47,789 nucleotides of DNA, taken from assembly GCF_016107535.1 (NCBI RefSeq), contig NZ_JABASQ010000023.1, forward strand, positions 1-47,789, written 5' to 3'. Source of the stretch: Psychrobacter cibarius. GTDB taxonomy: Bacteria; Pseudomonadota; Gammaproteobacteria; Pseudomonadales; Moraxellaceae. The notes under the pieces were generated by a model. It was not told where the DNA came from, ran no database searches, and worked only from the letters and a program-made list of their open reading frames with translations. The translations under genes and the position numbers were made by a program. How positions within the stretch are numbered: the first letter of the stretch is position 1; each line of letters starts with the position of its first letter. Below are positions 17,700 to 26,751 of the stretch, in pieces.

Positions 17700-18104
17700 T
17701 TAGTCTTCACTGTTGTCGTTGTCGTCATTATCGTTTTCACGACTGTCTGGACGACGAGTAGTTGCTTTGCGTGCGCGTTTTTCATCGGCATTCTTGGCTA
17801 ACTGCGACTCTTCAGTGACAGCGTCGTCACGGCGCATAACTAGACTACGAATGATCGCGTCGTTATAACGGAATAATTCTTCAAGTTCAGCTAAAGTTTC
17901 ACCGTCAGTTTCAATGTTGAAAAGAACGTAATGAGCTTTGTGAATCTTGTTGATTGGATATGCCAATTGACGGCGGCCCCAATCTTCTAAACGATGGATA
18001 ACACCGTTGTTGTCTTGAACCAACTTGATATAGCGTTCAACCATGCCGACCACTTGGTCGCTTTGGTCTGGGTGTACAAGTAACACCAGTTCGTAATGTC
18101 GCAT
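17700..18104 (-). CDS. rpsF: 30S ribosomal protein S6
   Basis: S6 of 134 residues. It begins [18 protein letters not shown] and has [20 protein letters not shown] and [14 protein letters not shown], which are family hallmarks. The C-terminal tail is long and mixed, first basic ([14 protein letters not shown]) then acidic ([12 protein letters not shown]); it may be a target for RimK-like modification, though no such gene is in the window. The AAGGAG ribosome site lies inside a predicted autoregulatory RNA structure directly upstream. Confidence 0.97.
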   Translation of the reverse strand: MRHYELVLLVHPDQSDQVVGMVERYIKLVQDNNGVIHRLEDWGRRQLAYPINKIHKAHYVLFNIETDGETLAELEELFRYNDAIIRSLVMRRDDAVTEESQLAKNADEKRARKATTRRPDSRENDNDDNDNSED

Positions 18105-18109
18105 TATGA

Positions 18110-18155
18110 CTCCTTACGGATTAGTAGCTATTAACCCTATGTTAATAGCAAGGAG
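18110..18155 (-). promoter_or_regulatory. S6:S18-binding autoregulatory leader of rpsF
   Basis: On the minus strand CUCCUU pairs with the rpsF Shine-Dalgarno AAGGAG (plus 18150-18155 with 18110-18115). Inside it lies a perfect 9-bp stem, GCUAUUAAC/GUUAAUAGC (plus 18127-18149), with a 5-base loop. Between the stem and the SD is an 11-base bulge containing CCG (plus 18117-18119). Two stacked helices with a one-sided CCG bulge and a masked SD match the known S6:S18 mRNA motif, in which the protein pair represses its own translation. Confidence 0.78.
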
Positions 18156-18174
18156 ATTTATAAGGTAAGCCCGA

Positions 18175-18205
18175 TTTCTTATTATTATGAATAAATAATA
18201 AGAAA
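18175..18205 (-). promoter_or_regulatory. AT-rich perfect hairpin in the rpsF upstream region
   Basis: TTTCTTATTATT (18175-18186) and AATAATAAGAAA (18194-18205) form a perfect 12-bp stem with a 7-base loop. It lies 70-100 bases upstream of rpsF and has no T-tract. It may be part of the leader RNA or only AT-rich symmetry. Confidence 0.35.
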
Positions 18206-18318
18206 TAAGCTTAGTTTATAAAGCGCCATATTATAACAGTACTTAGCAACTAACACAAAGGTTAATCACTAAGCCACCGTTAATAAATTATAACAATAAT
18301 TAGAAATGCTCGGTTCAT

Positions 18319-18348
18319 AAAAAAGCAACGATATCACGCTACTTTTTT
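18319..18348 (-). terminator. Terminator of the GYF_2-RDD gene
   Basis: AAAAAAGTAGCG, loop TGATAT, CGTTGCTTTTTT on the minus strand. The stem is complete there with G-U wobbles but has A-C mismatches on the plus strand, so it acts only for the minus-strand gene ending at 18383. Confidence 0.75.
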
Positions 18349-18382
18349 ATCAAAATAATAAGATGGATTGTTAATAAACAAG

Positions 18383-19378
18383 CTATTTTATTTTTGGTTC
18401 TTTCACTAACTGACTGCTATCTGCTTTTACCACCAAAGTTTTGGCCAATTTGTCATGCCAGCCGATATTTTCAGGGCTTTTTGATGCCATGTAATAGTGA
18501 ATAGCAATAATCACGAACCCTAAGAAGCTGGTAAACGAGAACAATAAGTTATAGATTATAAACAATAACAAAGTACGCACACCAATAAGCTTGGTAAAAG
18601 AGGGCAACCGATGGGTGGTTTGATCCACCACGCGAATACCCGTAATCAGCTTACCGAGTGACTGACCACGCAGTGTGATAAATACCAATTGCAGCGCAAA
18701 TAAGCCAAATACCATCACTTGCGACATCATCAATGTGCTACTAGGAAGACTCTCCATCAGTGTCATTGAATACTGATAAGCCGCATCCATATCTTGGATA
18801 TTTTGGAATTTGGTATAATCCACATCCATTTTGGTCAATGCCATCACTAGCGGAAAAATAGCCAGTAGATAGAGTAGTCCATTGATGGCTGTTGCTAATA
18901 CTCGCGACATAATCGGTGCAAGTACCACATTGCCGACGACTTTGTCTTTGCTAGACGCAGTCTTATTGCTATTAGCCTTGTTTAGTGACACATTATTGTG
19001 CGGTGTTTGCTGACGATTGGTGGTCATGTCAGCTTTCACATTTTTATCCGTGTCTTTTGGACGTTCAGGCTTGCCATACAATCTATCTAATGAAACTGAT
19101 TTGCTATCCGAGCTATTGCTAGCGTTGTCTTCAGGAAAAACAGTTACATTATTGATAATAGAGTCATTAACCTGAGGCTTGCCAAAGTTGGTAGGTCGAT
19201 AAACCGTTTGATTATTGGTCAAGTTACCGACACGCTGCCATTGGTCTAAGCCTTCATGCCACATCAAATCATCCAGCAGTACTTCACCAGATGCCAACAT
19301 GATATTCAGCTGCTCCAAATTGTAAGGACCAGCTTGTACGTTATTTCGAGCAAGGAAAATCTGCATAATTGCCTGCAT
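18383..19378 (-). CDS. Membrane protein with GYF_2 and RDD domains
   Basis: Protein of 331 residues. Residues 5-50 are a GYF_2-type domain (FLARNNVQAGPYNLEQLNIM, then LMWHEGLDQWQRVGNL). A polar Ser/Asn/Lys-rich linker follows to about residue 150, and then an RDD-family membrane domain: VLATAINGLLYLLAIFP, QSLGKLITGIRVVDQ, and a last hydrophobic pair ending before NIGWHDKLAKTLVV. RDD proteins are linked to ion transport or stress in some bacteria, but no role can be assigned here. Neither M1 nor the in-frame M5 (19366) has a strong ribosome site. Confidence 0.82.
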   Translation of the reverse strand: MQAIMQIFLARNNVQAGPYNLEQLNIMLASGEVLLDDLMWHEGLDQWQRVGNLTNNQTVYRPTNFGKPQVNDSIINNVTVFPEDNASNSSDSKSVSLDRLYGKPERPKDTDKNVKADMTTNRQQTPHNNVSLNKANSNKTASSKDKVVGNVVLAPIMSRVLATAINGLLYLLAIFPLVMALTKMDVDYTKFQNIQDMDAAYQYSMTLMESLPSSTLMMSQVMVFGLFALQLVFITLRGQSLGKLITGIRVVDQTTHRLPSFTKLIGVRTLLLFIIYNLLFSFTSFLGFVIIAIHYYMASKSPENIGWHDKLAKTLVVKADSSQLVKEPKIK

Positions 19379-19417
19379 AGTTAGTCATATCTTAAGTCAC
19401 TATATATGATACATAAT

Positions 19418-19455
19418 ATTAGGGTCTATTTAATATTTTTCACATAGACCCTAAT
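19418..19455 (-). terminator. Stem-loop after ppsA
   Basis: ATTAGGGTCTAT (19418-19429) and ATAGACCCTAAT (19444-19455) form a perfect 12-bp stem with a 14-base loop, 52 bases past the ppsA stop and 40 bases before the RDD start. There is no T-run, so it may be a factor-dependent terminator, an mRNA 3'-end stabiliser or an operator. Confidence 0.45.
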
Positions 19456-19507
19456 CATTGTTTCTTTAATGACTGTGTGAATTACTGCTGTGACTGAACG
19501 TTAGGGC

Positions 19508-21892
19508 TTACTTCGCTTCTTCACCAGCTAAGAAGAACCAAGTATCTAGTACAGAATCAGGGTTCAACGACACTGAGCTGATACCTTGTTCCATCAGCCA
19601 GAACGCAAGATCTGGATGGTCTGATGGACCCTGACCACAGATGCCGACATATTTGTTTGCTTTACGGCACGCATCAATCGCCATGGTCAATAGTTTCTTA
19701 ACCGCAGGATCACGCTCATCAAATAGATGTGAGACGATACCTGAGTCACGGTCAAGACCAAGTGTCAACTGAGTCAAGTCGTTAGAGCCGATTGAGAAAC
19801 CATCGAAGTGTTCTAGAAATTCATCTGCCAATAGGGCGTTGGTTGGTAGCTCACACATCATGATAACGCGTAAACCGTTTTCGCCACGTTTTAGACCGTT
19901 TTTCTCAAGTAATTCGATGACTTCTTTGGCTTCGCCAACGGTACGAACGAATGGAATCATAATCTCGACGTTGGTCAAGCCCATCTCATCACGTACGCGT
20001 TTTAGTGCTTTACACTCAAGCTCAAAGCAGTCACGGAAGTTGTCAGACACATAACGACTGGCACCGCGGAAACCAAGCATTGGGTTTTCTTCTGATGGCT
20101 CGTATAATTTACCACCAAGCAAGTTAGCATATTCGTTTGATTTAAAATCTGACATACGAACGATAACTGGCTGATCCATAAAGGCAACGGCTAGCGTTGA
20201 GATACCTTCGACCAACTTATCCACGTAGAAATCTACCGGTGACGCATAACCAGCAATACGCTCTTGGATGGCTTGGGCAATTTCGCGTGGTAAGCTGTTC
20301 ATGTTCAGTAGTGCTTTTGGATGCACGCCAATCATACGGTTGATGATGAATTCTAAACGCGCAAGACCAATACCTTCATTTGGCATTTGCGTGAATGAGA
20401 AGGCACGATCTGGATTACCAACGTTCATCATTACTTTGAAGGCAAGCTCTGGCATAGACTCAACAGAGTTGGTCTGCACTTCAAAATCAATTTGGCTTTC
20501 ATAAATGAAGCCAGTATCACCTTCGGCACAAGAAGCAGTGACGTCTTGACCATCAACCAATAGCTCAGTTGCATTACCACAACCAACGATGGCTGGAACA
20601 CCTAGCTCACGAGCAATAATCGCTGCGTGACACGTACGACCACCACGGTTAGTGATGATAGCAGAAGCACGCTTCATGACTGGTTCCCAATCCGGATCCG
20701 TCATGTCTGATACTAATACATCGCCTTCCTGTACTTTGTCCATCTCATTTAAGTTGCTAACGATACGGACTTTACCTGAACCGATACGCTGACCGATTGA
20801 GCGGCCTTCACACAATACTTTAGCGTTGGTGGTGTCGATGATATAACGTTCCATGACATTGCTGTCTTGGCGGCTCTTAACGGTTTCAGGACGTGCCTGA
20901 ACGATAAAGATTTCGTTGGTATCGCCGTCTTTTGCCCATTCGATATCCATCGCTTGACCATAATGCTTTTCGATCGTCACGGCTTGCTTGGCAAGTGAGG
21001 TTAGCTCTTCAGTCGATAATGAGAATTGCATACGATCTTGTTTTTCAACATCGACAGTTTTCACTGATTTAGTGGTGCTACCTTCATCACCGTAAATCAT
21101 TTTCTTATGCTTGCTGCCTAGGTTACGGCGAATCACCGATGGTTTACCATTGGCTAGCAATTGCTTAGAAATATAGAATTCATCTGGGTTAACCGCGCCC
21201 TGTACGACCATTTCGCCTAGGCCGTAGCTTGACGTGATAAAGACCACTTGATCAAAACCGCTTTCGGTATCTAGCGTGAACATCACACCCGCTGCGCCAG
21301 TTTCTGAGCGAACCATACGTTGTACAGCAGCAGATAAGGCAACGCCTTCATGCTCAAAACCTTTATGGACACGATAAGAGATGGCACGGTCGTTATAAAG
21401 AGACGCAAATACTTCTTTAATCGCAATTAGGACGTTATCAATGCCGCGAATGTTCAAGAAAGTCTCTTGCTGACCCGCAAACGAGGCATCTGGCAAATCT
21501 TCGGCAGTCGCAGAAGAACGGACAGCAACCGCGATGTCTTCGCCGCCGCTCATCGTTTCAAACGATTGACGTACTTCTTGCTCAAGATCACTTGGCAGCT
21601 CTTGCTCAATAATCCAAGTACGAATCTTTTTACCCGTTTCTGCAAGTTTTTTGACATCATCAACATCTAATGTTTTTAGTTCGTTGTTGATTTTGTCAAG
21701 CAAGCCAGTTTCGTTCAAAAAACGGTTAAATGCATTTGACGTGGTGGCAAATCCGCCTGGAACACTAACACCCAAATCAGACAAATGGCTGATCATTTCA
21801 CCTAATGAGGCGTTCTTGCCGCCGACCATTTCAATGTCGTCTTTTCCTAGCTGATCAAGATTGATTACAAGTGCTGTAGATTGCGCTGCCAT
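19508..21892 (-). CDS. ppsA: Phosphoenolpyruvate synthase
   Basis: PpsA of 794 residues, the usual length. It converts pyruvate, ATP and water to PEP, AMP and phosphate for gluconeogenesis. The N-terminal nucleotide-binding domain includes [13 protein letters not shown] and [20 protein letters not shown]. The swivelling phosphohistidine domain has [20 protein letters not shown] near residue 420. The C-terminal PEP/pyruvate TIM barrel includes [28 protein letters not shown] and [18 protein letters not shown]. The ppsR gene for its regulatory kinase/phosphorylase lies divergently upstream, separated by an inserted IS630-family element. Confidence 0.97.
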   Translation of the reverse strand: MAAQSTALVINLDQLGKDDIEMVGGKNASLGEMISHLSDLGVSVPGGFATTSNAFNRFLNETGLLDKINNELKTLDVDDVKKLAETGKKIRTWIIEQELPSDLEQEVRQSFETMSGGEDIAVAVRSSATAEDLPDASFAGQQETFLNIRGIDNVLIAIKEVFASLYNDRAISYRVHKGFEHEGVALSAAVQRMVRSETGAAGVMFTLDTESGFDQVVFITSSYGLGEMVVQGAVNPDEFYISKQLLANGKPSVIRRNLGSKHKKMIYGDEGSTTKSVKTVDVEKQDRMQFSLSTEELTSLAKQAVTIEKHYGQAMDIEWAKDGDTNEIFIVQARPETVKSRQDSNVMERYIIDTTNAKVLCEGRSIGQRIGSGKVRIVSNLNEMDKVQEGDVLVSDMTDPDWEPVMKRASAIITNRGGRTCHAAIIARELGVPAIVGCGNATELLVDGQDVTASCAEGDTGFIYESQIDFEVQTNSVESMPELAFKVMMNVGNPDRAFSFTQMPNEGIGLARLEFIINRMIGVHPKALLNMNSLPREIAQAIQERIAGYASPVDFYVDKLVEGISTLAVAFMDQPVIVRMSDFKSNEYANLLGGKLYEPSEENPMLGFRGASRYVSDNFRDCFELECKALKRVRDEMGLTNVEIMIPFVRTVGEAKEVIELLEKNGLKRGENGLRVIMMCELPTNALLADEFLEHFDGFSIGSNDLTQLTLGLDRDSGIVSHLFDERDPAVKKLLTMAIDACRKANKYVGICGQGPSDHPDLAFWLMEQGISSVSLNPDSVLDTWFFLAGEEAK

Positions 21893-22246
21893 GATAACTC
21901 CAGAAAATAAGGTTATTTAGTAAAGATTATAACGGTGAATTATACCGCTATATTTGGAGAATTTCGAGGGGTTGAACCAATATTTTTGTCAAAAAGATAC
22001 AAATTGTGGGCTTTGCTACATAATTAGTAGAAGGTTATTCATTTTTCTATTTTTGAGATGACGTAAAGATGCGAGTAAAGACCACTCTAATTATCAAGAT
22101 ATGTTTATAAATCGGTTGATAAATAGAGGGTTTAAAATAAATAACAGAAGAGCTTTAGGATATTCTTATAATATTTGCCTTTATATAGTAAATTTCAGAT
22201 AAAACCGATACAACACATAAAAACTAATCAACTATTTAGATAAACC

Positions 22247-22585
22247 ATGACTTATTCAATCGACTATCGTAAACAGGTTCTTTCTAGCATCGATAATGGT
22301 CTGACTGTTAGAGAAGCTGCTGCTTTTTACACGCTTAGCACCAGTACTATACATAGCTGGAGACAGAGCTTAGAGCCTAAGAAAGGGCGAGATAAAGCCC
22401 CGACTAAAATACCTGATAACGCTTTGCTTCATGATGTTAAAGCGTATCCTGATGACTATCAATATGAGCGCGCAAATCGTCTTGGCTGTAGTAAAACCGG
22501 CATTCATCATGCCTTAAAACGATTAAACATCAGTCAAAAAAAAGACACTAGAACATCCAAAGGTCTGTCCGATAAAAAGAGCTAA
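22247..22585 (+). pseudogene. IS630 transposase, N-terminal part (frameshifted)
   Basis: Open frame of 112 residues holding the helix-turn-helix region (GLTVREAAAFYTLSTSTIHS) and the linker (RANRLGCSKTGIHHALKRLN). The true protein sequence leaves this frame at the A8 run 22536-22543; the last ~15 residues here are out of frame. Reading with one A fewer gives SQKKTLEHPKVCPIKRAK, which joins smoothly to the next segment. So this is a +1 frameshift by one extra A, not the -1 slippage usual for programmed transposase frameshifts. Confidence 0.8.
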
Positions 22586-22598
22586 GTATCTCAATCAT

Positions 22599-23144
22599 TT
22601 GAGTGATTATATGATTCAAGGCTATCCCATTGTTTATATGGATGAAAGTGGCTTTGAGCATGAGACAATCAGGCCTTATGGCTACGCACCGATAGGTAGA
22701 CCTTGTATCGATCGCTATAACTGGCAAGGTAAAAAACGTACCAACGTCATTGGTGCCCTGTACGAAAGCCTACTATTTGCACTTGATTACTTCGAGAAAA
22801 ACATCAATGGAGATGTATTCTATAACTGGTGCAAGTACACGCTAATACCGAGCCTGAAAACCAAGTGCGTAATCGTAATGGATATGAGCGAGGAGAAAGC
22901 AAAGCACTGCTTTGCCCGAGCGCAAGGCGAGAGCTGTGCTCGAGTGACAAGCTTTCATAAACGCGTGCAAAAGCTACTTAATAGACACGGCCATCGCCTG
23001 TTATTTTTACCACCGTACAGCCCTGATCTGAACCCTATTGAGAAAAAATGGGCACAGGTGAAGTTTCTACGACAAGGGTGGATGGAGAATAATCTGCCTA
23101 AACTGTTTCATGATATGGGCTGTATCGATTTTATATTAAACTGA
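22599..23144 (+). pseudogene. IS630 transposase, C-terminal DDE part with internal insertion
   Basis: Open frame of 181 residues with the IS630 catalytic domain: YMDESGFEHE (first Asp), VIVMD (second Asp) and LPPYSPDLNPIEKKW (final Glu). Normally VMD is followed at once by NASFHKR or similar; here 23 codons separate VMD from FHKR, a net gain of about 20 residues that keeps the frame. The stop codon lies in the right terminal repeat. The copy is unlikely to be active because of the frameshift and the altered spacing of the catalytic residues. Confidence 0.8.
22884..22947 (+). repeat. ~60-bp palindromic in-frame insertion in the transposase gene
   Basis: The insert contains GCAAAGCA-C-TGCTTTGC (perfect 8-bp hairpin) and then GAGC-TGT-GCTC, and CGAG occurs four times. 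It is richer in G and C than its surroundings. It resembles REP-like or protein-coding palindromic elements, but no second copy was seen in this window. Confidence 0.5.
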
Positions 23145-23450
23145 CTATATATAGCAGGTAATGCTGCGCTAGTATGAGTAACTAGTCAGCACAATGATGG
23201 TTATTAATCGGCATGATAAGATTAAGGGCACTGTGGCTTTCTAAGTGTACGCCTGTAACATTGATTTCTATTAGGTCGCTATTATGCGTATAATGTAGAG
23301 CACAAATAGTAGCGGTTTATCCTGATATAAATGTGCAATATTAGCGCTTATACAAAACGAAAATTACGTCTGAAAATCAAGTCTAAAGCCGATCAAAAAT
23401 AAAAGCCAAATGAAGATTACCATTGTGTTTTTAATCGAGGTGCCAACGTT

Positions 23451-24347
23451 ATGTACTCAAGTAATCCAGCTGAACAACTGAATCCCACTATTCAAAATCG
23501 CAACGCATTAAACTTAGACAGCTCTCAAGCCGTTCGAACCGCGTTTTTTATCTCAGATGGCACAGCGATTACGGCGGAGACGCTTGGCCGCGCTATCTTG
23601 AGTCAGTTTGCTTCAGTACCTTTTGAAACACGAGTGTTGCCATATGTCGATAGCTTAGAGCGTGCAGAAGACGCCGTTGAGCAAATCAACATGGCGTATC
23701 AACGAGATGGTTTGTTGCCATTGGTCTTTGATACGATTGTTAACCCTGATATTCGTGAAAAGATAAATTCTGCCCAAAGCTGTAACTTGGATATGTATGA
23801 GGGTTTGATAGGTCGCGTCGCTGAAGAAACGGGTGTGGAGCCTGACGGACATTCGGGTCATGCACACGACGATGTGGATTCTGAGACTTATAAAGAACGT
23901 ATCGACGCGGTGCATTTCGCTTTAGACAATGATGATGGTGCGCGTACGCGTCATTACGATGCGGCCGATATTATTTTGGTGGGCGTATCGCGTTCAGGCA
24001 AAACACCGACTTCTTTATACTTAGCCTTACAGTTCGGTATTCGAGCAGCAAATTATCCTTTGACCGAAGATGACTTGTACGATAATCAATTACCAAAAGC
24101 ATTGCGCGAGCACAAAGACAAGCTGTTTGGTCTATTGATCGATACCGATCGCTTGGTGAAAATCCGTCAAGAGCGCCGTGCGGGCAGTCGTTATTCGAGC
24201 TATCAGCAATGTCAGCAAGAGCAGCGGGCAATACAAGGGATTTATATCACGCATGGTATTCCAAGCCTTGATGTCTCTGAGATGTCTGTTGAAGAAATCG
24301 CTACGCGCATCTTGCAGATGACGGGTCTCAAACGCCGTATCGGCTAA
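23451..24347 (+). CDS. ppsR: PEP synthase regulatory kinase/pyrophosphorylase (DUF299)
   Basis: PpsR of 298 residues. It inactivates PpsA by ADP-dependent phosphorylation of a threonine and reactivates it by Pi-dependent removal. The family opens with a version of FFISDGTAITAETLGRAIL, seen near residue 32, and has a P-loop-like GVSRSGKTPTSLYLA near 178 and ANYPLTEDDLYDNQLP after it. A His/Asp-rich stretch (GHSGHAHDDVDSETY) occupies the usual linker. GAGGTG precedes the ATG. It is divergent from ppsA. Confidence 0.95.
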   Translation: MYSSNPAEQLNPTIQNRNALNLDSSQAVRTAFFISDGTAITAETLGRAILSQFASVPFETRVLPYVDSLERAEDAVEQINMAYQRDGLLPLVFDTIVNPDIREKINSAQSCNLDMYEGLIGRVAEETGVEPDGHSGHAHDDVDSETYKERIDAVHFALDNDDGARTRHYDAADIILVGVSRSGKTPTSLYLALQFGIRAANYPLTEDDLYDNQLPKALREHKDKLFGLLIDTDRLVKIRQERRAGSRYSSYQQCQQEQRAIQGIYITHGIPSLDVSEMSVEEIATRILQMTGLKRRIG

Positions 24348-24486
24348 TAAAGTATAAGCTATCAATGAATTGCTTGAATCAGTTAACGATTTAGCAATAA
24401 CGATTGCTCCAAAAAGAACCAGTATTTAAAGCATCACTATTAATAACCATCATTTAATACCATCTCATTATCACATAGAGAATATT

Positions 24487-24891
24487 ATGAGTTCATCTTA
24501 TAAGTCTAGCAAGACCCCTTTATTATTGGCCAGCTTGCTGAGTGCGGTCAGTTTACTGAGTGCTTGCCAAACGTCACCTTTTTCACGTGAGCCAGTGCCT
24601 GAGCCACGTTATATCCCAACCATTGTATTGGGTGAAGCGCAAACGCTAACAATTATGCCTAATCGTGTGGCCTGCGCCTCAGCATTACCGATGCAATGTT
24701 TACTGGCCAAATCAAGCAAAGATGGCAGTGTGTTTCAGGTACCTTATGATTGGATTGATGACTTTAAACCAAGCCTTGGCACAGAATATGTGATTAGTGC
24801 GCGTCCGCAGATTGATGAGGGCCAGAAAAGTGCGACTGGGCATTGGACATTGCAAAATATTGTGTCACAACGTATGGTGGGCACGCCTTAG
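24487..24891 (+). CDS. Lipoprotein with DUF4377-like domain
   Basis: Protein of 134 residues with a lipoprotein signal: a basic N-terminus, a hydrophobic stretch (LLLASLLSAVSLL) and the lipobox LLSAC, giving a mature N-terminal cysteine near residue 27. The mature part (PMQCLLAKSSKDGSVFQVPY, then WIDDFKPSLGTEYVISARP) resembles DUF4377, a small domain often linked to META/HslJ lipoproteins. Asp does not follow the acylated Cys (it is Gln), so an outer-membrane location is likely. Role unknown. It appears monocistronic between ppsR and sthA. Confidence 0.7.
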   Translation: MSSSYKSSKTPLLLASLLSAVSLLSACQTSPFSREPVPEPRYIPTIVLGEAQTLTIMPNRVACASALPMQCLLAKSSKDGSVFQVPYDWIDDFKPSLGTEYVISARPQIDEGQKSATGHWTLQNIVSQRMVGTP

Positions 24892-24972
24892 TCGTGTGGT
24901 TTTGACTCAAGCAATTATTGATTCATACACAGTCTGAAAATCAAATAAATAAGTAAATGTAAAGAGGACACG

Positions 24973-26622
24973 ATGGGAACTAAAAAACCAAGCGACGCGA
25001 CCAATGATATTGGTAAGGACATTCATACCGAAGTATCGAATAAAGAAAGCGGTCGCGTACCGAATCCTGAGCATACTGAAGGCAAAAATAAAAAACAAAA
25101 TATTGAACAAACCCATGAGCAGGTCACTGATGATGTCATGCACCATCCTGATCTTATTAATCCGCTCGATGATACGCGAATCGATATCAAGTCTGGTTAT
25201 ACAAAAGATTCACGTCGCTTAAAAGGCGATAACCACGAGTATGAATATGATGCGGTCGTTTTAGGAGCAGGTCCTGCTGGCGAAGCGGCGGCTATGAAAC
25301 TGACTAAATCTGGCAAAAAAGTGGTGGTCATTGATCCACGTGATCAGGTGGGTGGTAACTCTACTCATGTGGGTACGATTCCAAGTAAAGCACTGCGCCA
25401 ATCGGTATTTAACCTCATTAACTTTCGCCGTGATCCTATGTTTACCAAGGCGATGGAGTACAAGCAAGTTCCTCTAAATAGAGTGCTTGCCAATGCTCGA
25501 AAAGTCATTCGCAATCAGGTTAGTACGCACACACGATTCTATGAACGCAATCGCATTGAAGTGATTCAAGGTTGGGCAAGTTTTATTGATGCTCATACTT
25601 TGCGTGTTGAAACCGATGACAATGTCTTTGAAACCATTACCTTTAATAAAGCCATCGTAACGGTTGGTAGTCGTCCTTATCGCCCTGAAATTTTAGACTT
25701 TAACCATCCGCGCGTTTTTGATTCTGATAAAATTTTGCAAATGGATTATGTGGTCAAAAAAATTATCATCTATGGTGCGGGCGTGATTGGTTGTGAATAT
25801 GCCTCTATCTTTACGGGTCTTGGTTATAAGGTTGATTTGATTAATAACCAAAATCAATTGCTCAGTTATCTCGATAGCGAGATTAGCGATGCTATCGCGC
25901 ATGACTTTAGACAATTTGGCGTACTGATTCGTAGTAACGAAGAGATTGATCATCTTGAAACGCATGACGATTATGTCGTCTTACATCTAAAGAGTGGTAA
26001 GCGCATCAAATCTGATGCCATTCTTTGGTCAAATGGTCGCTCAGGTAACACAGAAGGCTTAAACTTAGAAGCGATTGGTCTAAAAGCAAACAGCCGTGGT
26101 CAATTAAAAGTTGATGATACCTATTGTACTGAAATCGAAAATATCTATGCGGCAGGCGATGTGATTGGCTGGCCATCTTTGGCTTCTGCCGCTTATGACC
26201 AAGGACGCTGTGCGGCGGCCTTTATGGTTGGTGATAGCGATGCGGAACCAGTGTCAAGCGTGCCAACTGGTATCTATACGATTCCTGAGATTTCTTGTAT
26301 TGGTAAAACTGAGCAAGAGCTAACCGACGAAAAAGTCCCATACGAAGTGGGTCAAGCATTCTTTAAGCATTTGGCACGAGCACAAATCATTGGTGAACGC
26401 TCAGGTGTCCTAAAGATTTTGTTCCATCGTGATACGTTGGAGATTTTAGGAATCCATTGCTACGGTAACCATGCATCAGAGATTATCCATATTGGACAAG
26501 CCGTGATGAAGTGTAAGAGTAATAATACACTTGAGTACTTTGTGAATACTACTTTTAACTATCCAACGATGGCAGAAGCCTATCGCGTGGCGGCACTAAA
26601 TGGTCTTAATCGTGTTTTTTAA
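24973..26622 (+). CDS. sthA: Soluble pyridine nucleotide transhydrogenase with N-terminal extension
   Basis: Si-specific NAD(P)+ transhydrogenase of 549 residues; E. coli SthA has 466. FAD-binding motif [16 protein letters not shown] begins near residue 95, followed by [18 protein letters not shown], in which the redox-disulphide cysteines of related lipoamide dehydrogenases are absent as expected for SthA. NAD-binding [16 protein letters not shown] and the C-terminal dimer domain ([14 protein letters not shown], then [20 protein letters not shown]) follow. The first ~85 residues are a charged, probably disordered extension, supported by a good ribosome site (GAGG 5 bases before the ATG). A strong terminator follows. 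Confidence 0.93.
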   Translation: MGTKKPSDATNDIGKDIHTEVSNKESGRVPNPEHTEGKNKKQNIEQTHEQVTDDVMHHPDLINPLDDTRIDIKSGYTKDSRRLKGDNHEYEYDAVVLGAGPAGEAAAMKLTKSGKKVVVIDPRDQVGGNSTHVGTIPSKALRQSVFNLINFRRDPMFTKAMEYKQVPLNRVLANARKVIRNQVSTHTRFYERNRIEVIQGWASFIDAHTLRVETDDNVFETITFNKAIVTVGSRPYRPEILDFNHPRVFDSDKILQMDYVVKKIIIYGAGVIGCEYASIFTGLGYKVDLINNQNQLLSYLDSEISDAIAHDFRQFGVLIRSNEEIDHLETHDDYVVLHLKSGKRIKSDAILWSNGRSGNTEGLNLEAIGLKANSRGQLKVDDTYCTEIENIYAAGDVIGWPSLASAAYDQGRCAAAFMVGDSDAEPVSSVPTGIYTIPEISCIGKTEQELTDEKVPYEVGQAFFKHLARAQIIGERSGVLKILFHRDTLEILGIHCYGNHASEIIHIGQAVMKCKSNNTLEYFVNTTFNYPTMAEAYRVAALNGLNRVF

Positions 26623-26649
26623 GTGATAGAATCTTAAAACGTTATAAAT

Positions 26650-26685
26650 AAAAAAGCGTCTGCTATGTTAGCAGGCGCTTTTTTT
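26650..26685 (+). terminator. Terminator of sthA
   Basis: AAAAAGCGTCTGCT, loop ATGTT, AGCAGGCGCTTTTT, followed by more T. The stem has one G-U pair. It lies between the convergent sthA and ABC-2 permease genes and may serve both. Confidence 0.88.
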
Positions 26686-26751
26686 GATTCAAGATCATCG
26701 ATTTGGCTTTTATTGATGGCAGGCGTTAATGACATGCAATCGTTTTTTGCT

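Larger units (their letters stand above)
22182..23151 (+). mobile_element. IS630-family insertion sequence, decayed
   Basis: Element of about 970 bp in the ppsA-ppsR divergent region. Terminal inverted repeats are 22182-22212 and 23121-23151, matching at 26 of 31 positions, both starting TATATAGT and ending CGATACA. Ends rich in TA fit the TA target preference of IS630/Tc1 elements. The transposase frame is broken by an A8 run at 22536-22543 and lengthened by an insertion near 22884-22947. The right repeat includes the end of the transposase gene, as is common in compact IS630 elements. Confidence 0.85.

Noticed and set aside
22247..23144. Programmed -1 frameshift joining the two transposase frames.
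   Set aside because: The two frames differ by +1; the -1 frame after the A8 run meets a stop codon within a few bases.
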